In this document: one piece after another, positions 24,056 through 27,110 of the stretch
Layout of the letters: every line of letters begins with the position of its first letter
How positions within the stretch are numbered: the first letter of the stretch is position 1
Assembly: GCA_964598235.1 (NCBI GenBank)
Contig: CAZRAY010000024.1
Location: 1 to 27,110 of the forward strand
DNA length: 27,110 nucleotides
Source of the DNA: UBA652 sp964598235
GTDB taxonomy: Bacteria > Pseudomonadota > Gammaproteobacteria > Nitrosococcales > Methylophagaceae
Direction: 5' to 3'
Made by a program: the position numbers and the translations under genes
The notes under the pieces: model-generated
The model's database searches: none
The model's input: the letters and a program-made list of their open reading frames with translations, nothing else
Told to the model about the DNA's origin: nothing

Positions 24056-24876
24056 GCCGTTTATTATTATTGCTTTTGTTAGCATGGCAGAGCATTGCAA
24101 TTGCTGAAATCTATAAAATTGAAGATGCCAATGGCGTGTATTATTCAGATCAGCCAAGTGTGGGGTCAACCGCCCTTGAGGTGATTGATAAAATACAGCG
24201 ATATCGGCATCAAGTAAAAAAAGTATACGATGGCGATACCATTATCCTAGCCAATGGGGAGCGGGTTAGATTGTTGGGGATAAACACACCAGAGATCGGC
24301 AGCCAATATCGTAAGTCGGAAGTGGGTGGTAAAGCGGCATTGGCATGGCTAAAAGGACAATTATCGGGTGGCGTTGTGTATCTTGAATATGATCAAGAAA
24401 AACGCGATAAATATAATCGTTTATTAGCCCACATTTTTTTGCCATCGGGAGAGCATCTTAATCTCGGCCTAGTAGAATCGGGGCTGGCTATTATGAGTAT
24501 TGTGCCGCCTAATGTACGGTATGCAGAGGATCTTTTAGTGGTGCAACAGCAAGCAGAAAAGCAGGGGCTCGGAATGTGGTCGATTGCTTCTTACAAGCGG
24601 CGTGAGGCAAAGCATGTCGCACGCCATAAATTTAAGGGGTGGCGACGCTATTTAGCCGAGGCAAATAGGATAACGAGTAGCAAGCGATTTTACCGTTTAA
24701 TCATTAGTAAAAAATTTGATATTCGGATCCCCCGAGAGAATATGGCCTATTTCCCTGATCTCGCGACCTATCTAGATAAACCGATTGAAATTAGAGGGTG
24801 GGTCTCGCGTCAAAAAGGGCATTATTCGATGTTAATACGACACCCGAGTGCAATTGTTATCAATCCCACGCAGTAA
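24049..24876 (+). CDS. Exported thermonuclease with N-terminal DUF4124-like segment
   Basis: This 275-residue protein has a signal peptide (1-19, ending SIAIA), a DUF4124-like strand segment (EIYKIEDANGVYYSDQPS, 20-37), and a staphylococcal-nuclease domain (about 56-178). By alignment to SNase, D21 is Asp63, R35 is Arg74, T41 is Thr80, E43 is Glu82 and R87 is Arg124. The D40 metal position is Asn79, a change I believe is frequent in bacterial homologues. The C-terminal 90 residues are basic, then OB-like (KPIEIRGWVSRQKGHYS). It probably cuts nucleic acids in the periplasm. ATG 24049 or GTG 24052 may be the start, both overlapping the ubiA stop; upstream TTG 23995 would bury the signal peptide. 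Confidence 0.85.
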   Translation: MVSRLLLLLLLAWQSIAIAEIYKIEDANGVYYSDQPSVGSTALEVIDKIQRYRHQVKKVYDGDTIILANGERVRLLGINTPEIGSQYRKSEVGGKAALAWLKGQLSGGVVYLEYDQEKRDKYNRLLAHIFLPSGEHLNLGLVESGLAIMSIVPPNVRYAEDLLVVQQQAEKQGLGMWSIASYKRREAKHVARHKFKGWRRYLAEANRITSSKRFYRLIISKKFDIRIPRENMAYFPDLATYLDKPIEIRGWVSRQKGHYSMLIRHPSAIVINPTQ

Positions 24877-24900
24877 AACTGCTATTTGCGTTGTCCCACT

Positions 24901-24929
24901 TTGAATGGCGTATTATTTTATGTTATTAT
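24901..24929 (+). promoter_or_regulatory. Sigma70 promoter of lpxC
   Basis: TTGAAT (24901-24906), a 17-bp spacer, and TATTAT (24924-24929); transcription would start near 24936. GGGGA then lies 12 bp before the GTG start codon. Confidence 0.7.
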
Positions 24930-24958
24930 TTGCACATTAACTTTGGGGAATTGTTGCC

Positions 24959-25870
24959 GTGATCAAACAAAGAACACTAAAAAATATTATTCGCGCCACA
25001 GGCGTTGGTTTGCATAGCGGCGACACGGTCTACTTAACATTGCGCCCTGCAGCAGCCGATACCGGCATTATTTTCCGCCGCATTGACCTAGAACCCGTTG
25101 TTGAAATTGAAGCGAAAGCTGAGAATGTAGGCGACACATCGATGTCAACTACCTTGGTTAATGGTGATGTGAGTGTGTCAACGGTTGAGCATTTATTATC
25201 TGCCTTTGCAGGTTTAGGCATTGATAATGCCTATGTTGATTTGAATGCGGCAGAAGTGCCGATCATGGATGGTAGCGCAGGTCCTTTTGTTTTCTTGATT
25301 CAATCAGCAGGTATTGAAGAGCAGTCTGCCGCGAAACAATTTATCCGAATTAAAAAAACAGTTATGGTTGAAGATGGCGATAAGTGGGGGAAATTTGAAC
25401 CGTTTGATGGCTTTAAAGTGGCCTTTGAAATAGACTTTAAACACCCTGCATTTACGGAACGCCCGCAAAAAGTTGAGGTTGATTTTTCATCAACTTCTTT
25501 TGTGCGCGAAGTAAGCCGTGCGCGTACTTTCGGGTTTATGAAAGATATTGAGTTGTTGCGTGAAAATAACTTGGCGCTAGGCGCAAGTGTTGATAATGCG
25601 ATTGCCTTAGATGATTATCGTGTTGTCAATGAAGATGGATTGCGTTATGAAGATGAATTTGTACGGCATAAAGTATTAGATGCAATTGGCGATTTATACT
25701 TATTAAGATATAGTTTGATTGGTGCATTTAGTGGCTATAAGTCGGGTCATGGGGTGAATAATCAATTGCTTCGCGCTTTATTAGCACAAGAAGATGCATG
25801 GGAATTAGTAACCTTTGAAGATGAAGCAACTGCACCAATTTCATTTAGCAGGCCGGCGGCGGCAAATTAA
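24959..25870 (+). CDS. lpxC: UDP-3-O-acyl-N-acetylglucosamine deacetylase
   Basis: This 303-residue zinc enzyme performs the first committed step of lipid A synthesis in the cytoplasm. Zinc ligands are His78 (STVEHLLSA), His237 and Asp241 (RHKVLDAIGD), with catalytic Glu77 and His264 (SGHGVNNQL). The start is GTG, giving the family N-terminus MIKQRTLKNIIRATGVGLHSG (core TLKNIIRATGVGLHSG). It has its own promoter and terminator. ftsZ, the usual upstream neighbour, is absent; a nuclease gene lies there instead, while the downstream dciA and M23 genes are as expected. Confidence 0.97.
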   Translation: MIKQRTLKNIIRATGVGLHSGDTVYLTLRPAAADTGIIFRRIDLEPVVEIEAKAENVGDTSMSTTLVNGDVSVSTVEHLLSAFAGLGIDNAYVDLNAAEVPIMDGSAGPFVFLIQSAGIEEQSAAKQFIRIKKTVMVEDGDKWGKFEPFDGFKVAFEIDFKHPAFTERPQKVEVDFSSTSFVREVSRARTFGFMKDIELLRENNLALGASVDNAIALDDYRVVNEDGLRYEDEFVRHKVLDAIGDLYLLRYSLIGAFSGYKSGHGVNNQLLRALLAQEDAWELVTFEDEATAPISFSRPAAAN

Positions 25871-25876
25871 GTTCAG

Positions 25877-26326
25877 TTAAGAATTTTTAACGCGCTTGGC
25901 CAGTTTGGTCAGCGCGTTTTTTAATGCAGGATCGTTAATTGTTTCTGCTGTGGCAGAAATGATGGCAATATTATCAGCTGAGATGGCTATCGCATGGCGT
26001 GTTGATTTTGCTTTGCTTTGCTGCAACGTCGTCAGTGGGCGAACCTTGATTTTTAGTTGTGAGATATTAAGCTGACATTGTGTTGATATTTGCTGGCAAA
26101 TGGAATCGGCTTGGAAGCGCAATAGATTGGCAATGGATGCACTGTCTGTCTGTAGAATTATGCTGTTGTCGCGAATATTAGCAAGGTGGCAACGAGAGAT
26201 AAAATCAGCAGGTAGAATCTGCTGTAGAACGAGATTAATTTGGTTGAGCCGTTGTGAATGTAGGGATAAGTTGTGAATGGGTTTGTTTTTCTGCAACACA
26301 TCGGTGATGGGATGAAGTTTTTTCAT
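25877..26326 (-). CDS. dciA: DciA-like replicative helicase loader (DUF721)
   Basis: This protein of about 149 residues begins MKKLHPITDVLQKNKPIHN. It has the DUF721 layout: a short N-terminal helix region, LNQINLVLQQILPADFISRCHLANI, then strands with NSIILQTDSASIANLLRFQAD (core ILQTDSASIANLLRF). DciA loads the DnaB helicase at the origin in most bacteria that lack DnaC. Position between lpxC and an M23 peptidase is the standard gammaproteobacterial context. The start is uncertain: in-frame ATGs at 26326, 26338 and 26374 exist and none has a strong ribosome site; the last would overlap the divergent gene. Confidence 0.82.
   Translation of the reverse strand: MKKLHPITDVLQKNKPIHNLSLHSQRLNQINLVLQQILPADFISRCHLANIRDNSIILQTDSASIANLLRFQADSICQQISTQCQLNISQLKIKVRPLTTLQQSKAKSTRHAIAISADNIAIISATAETINDPALKNALTKLAKRVKNS
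25889..25922 (+). terminator. Rho-independent terminator of lpxC inside the 3' end of dciA
   Basis: AACGCGCT (25889-25896) pairs with AGCGCGTT (25911-25918). An inner GGCC/GGTC helix with one bulge and one G-U pair closes a 5-nt loop, and six T residues (25917-25922) follow. It starts 18 bp after the lpxC stop and lies within dciA codons on the other strand. Confidence 0.85.
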
Positions 26327-26368
26327 GATTGTCGACATGTGTTTTTGAACATCGCTTAAGGATACACG

Positions 26369-27110
26369 ATGCAAGTTATTATTATTTCAAAAAAATCAGG
26401 TTTACATCGCCATTGGCATGTGAATAAATGGTTACTGGGTGTGCTTACCGTTTTATTGTTGGCAGGGGTGTCTGTGGCGGCAATGACAACATATTATGCA
26501 GTACAAGCGCCCATGGTTCCCCTTGATGTTGTGTCTAAAACATTACCGTTACCGGAAGGATTAACCCCCATCACCTCCATGTCGGCAACAGAACAAGGGC
26601 CAACAGAACTGACCGATTATTATGCACGGCGTATCGGCGTTTTGCAGGCAGAAGCGATACGATTGAAATCATTGATGACGAGATTAGCAGAAGATGCAGA
26701 ATTAGACGCAGCGGCTTTTCTATTATCAGAACCACCAGGTCAAGGTGGGATAAACGAAGAAGGCACTTGGTTATCGCCTGTCGACTTTATGTCTGAGTTG
26801 GATGCGCTTGCCGTGTTATTCCAACAACAAGATGAAAAGATAGCGGTGATGCAATCGTTCAATATGATGAATACACACTTCCAATCTGCGATTCCAGCAG
26901 GCCCACCGACACAATCAGGCTATATTTCATCTAGCTATGGCAATCGAATTCATCCCATTTCAGGGAAGCGCTCTTTTCATAAAGGTATCGATTTTGCGGC
27001 GCCTTCAGGTAGCGATGTATTGGCGGCAGCGGATGGTTTAGTGATTAAATCATCACGGCGTGCTGGTTATGGCATGTTGGTTGAAATTGAGCATGGAAAT
27101 GGCTATATCA
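26369..27110 (+). CDS. Membrane-anchored M23 (LytM-type) peptidase, partial
   Basis: The first 247 codons are visible and the frame stays open to the window end. After a short basic N-terminus there is one membrane helix (about 21-40), then a helical, probably coiled-coil stretch (about 78-170), and the start of an M23 domain (YGNRIHPISGK from 190, FHKGIDFAAPSG with zinc ligands His204 and Asp208, AADGLVIKS). The second HxH zinc motif lies beyond the window, so activity cannot be judged. Such proteins cleave or regulate cleavage of peptidoglycan cross-links in the periplasm. AAGGA precedes the ATG by 7 bp. It is divergent from dciA; secA commonly follows in relatives. Confidence 0.93.
   Translation, partial: MQVIIISKKSGLHRHWHVNKWLLGVLTVLLLAGVSVAAMTTYYAVQAPMVPLDVVSKTLPLPEGLTPITSMSATEQGPTELTDYYARRIGVLQAEAIRLKSLMTRLAEDAELDAAAFLLSEPPGQGGINEEGTWLSPVDFMSELDALAVLFQQQDEKIAVMQSFNMMNTHFQSAIPAGPPTQSGYISSSYGNRIHPISGKRSFHKGIDFAAPSGSDVLAAADGLVIKSSRRAGYGMLVEIEHGNGYI

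Noticed and set aside
26327..26374. Longest dciA start at 26374
   Set aside because: It would overlap the start of the divergent M23 gene and lacks a ribosome site.

Overview
The window reads as a stretch of chromosome from a gammaproteobacterium of moderate-to-low GC. Evidence is the gene set and its order: LapA/LapB, a complete bioBFHCD operon, YicC-Gmk-RpoZ-SpoT-RidA-RecG, UbiC-UbiA, and an LpxC-DciA-M23 peptidase block. The cell makes lipid A and ubiquinone. I cannot name a genus. I see no tRNA, rRNA, CRISPR array, prophage or insertion sequence. Coding density is high and no gene-free stretch exceeds 300 bases.

Left part (1-3861): a minus-strand operon lapA-lapB-arsC-wrbA-DUF2069 with very tight or overlapping junctions, then a plus-strand 7Fe ferredoxin gene (fdxA) and a minus-strand comF. 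Positions 3899-8416 hold bioB-bioF-bioH-bioC-bioD, mostly joined by short overlaps: the entry into biotin synthesis (BioC/BioH, methyl-ester-disguised pimeloyl-ACP) plus the three ring-building enzymes.

Middle (8565-13520): a plus-strand DEAD-box helicase of RhlE type with a repeat-built tail converges on a cspA-type cold-shock gene. Between them lie a REP/BIME-like hairpin pair flanked by 12-bp direct repeats and a bidirectional terminator. cspA has a strong sigma70 promoter and a leader of about 160 nt. Next is an accessory-looking pair: an orphan H-NOX (heme NO-binding) gene divergent from a large OFA-family MFS transporter, with a perfect FNR-type palindrome between them. A small exported protein of unknown function follows.

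Right part: minus-strand rph-rdgB-hemW (13565-16028), then a long plus-strand run yicC-gmk-rpoZ-spoT-ridA-recG-ubiC-ubiA-nuclease (16136-24876) combining RNA turnover, GMP phosphorylation, (p)ppGpp metabolism, fork repair and ubiquinone entry steps. Finally lpxC has its own promoter and terminator, converges on dciA (replicative helicase loader), and dciA is divergent from a membrane-anchored M23 peptidase cut by the window end.

Most of the window is housekeeping. The parts most worth a second look are the FNR box with the orphan H-NOX and OFA transporter, the direct-repeat-flanked REP pair, the 13-residue repeats in the RhlE tail, and a substitution in a SpoT synthetase-domain motif.
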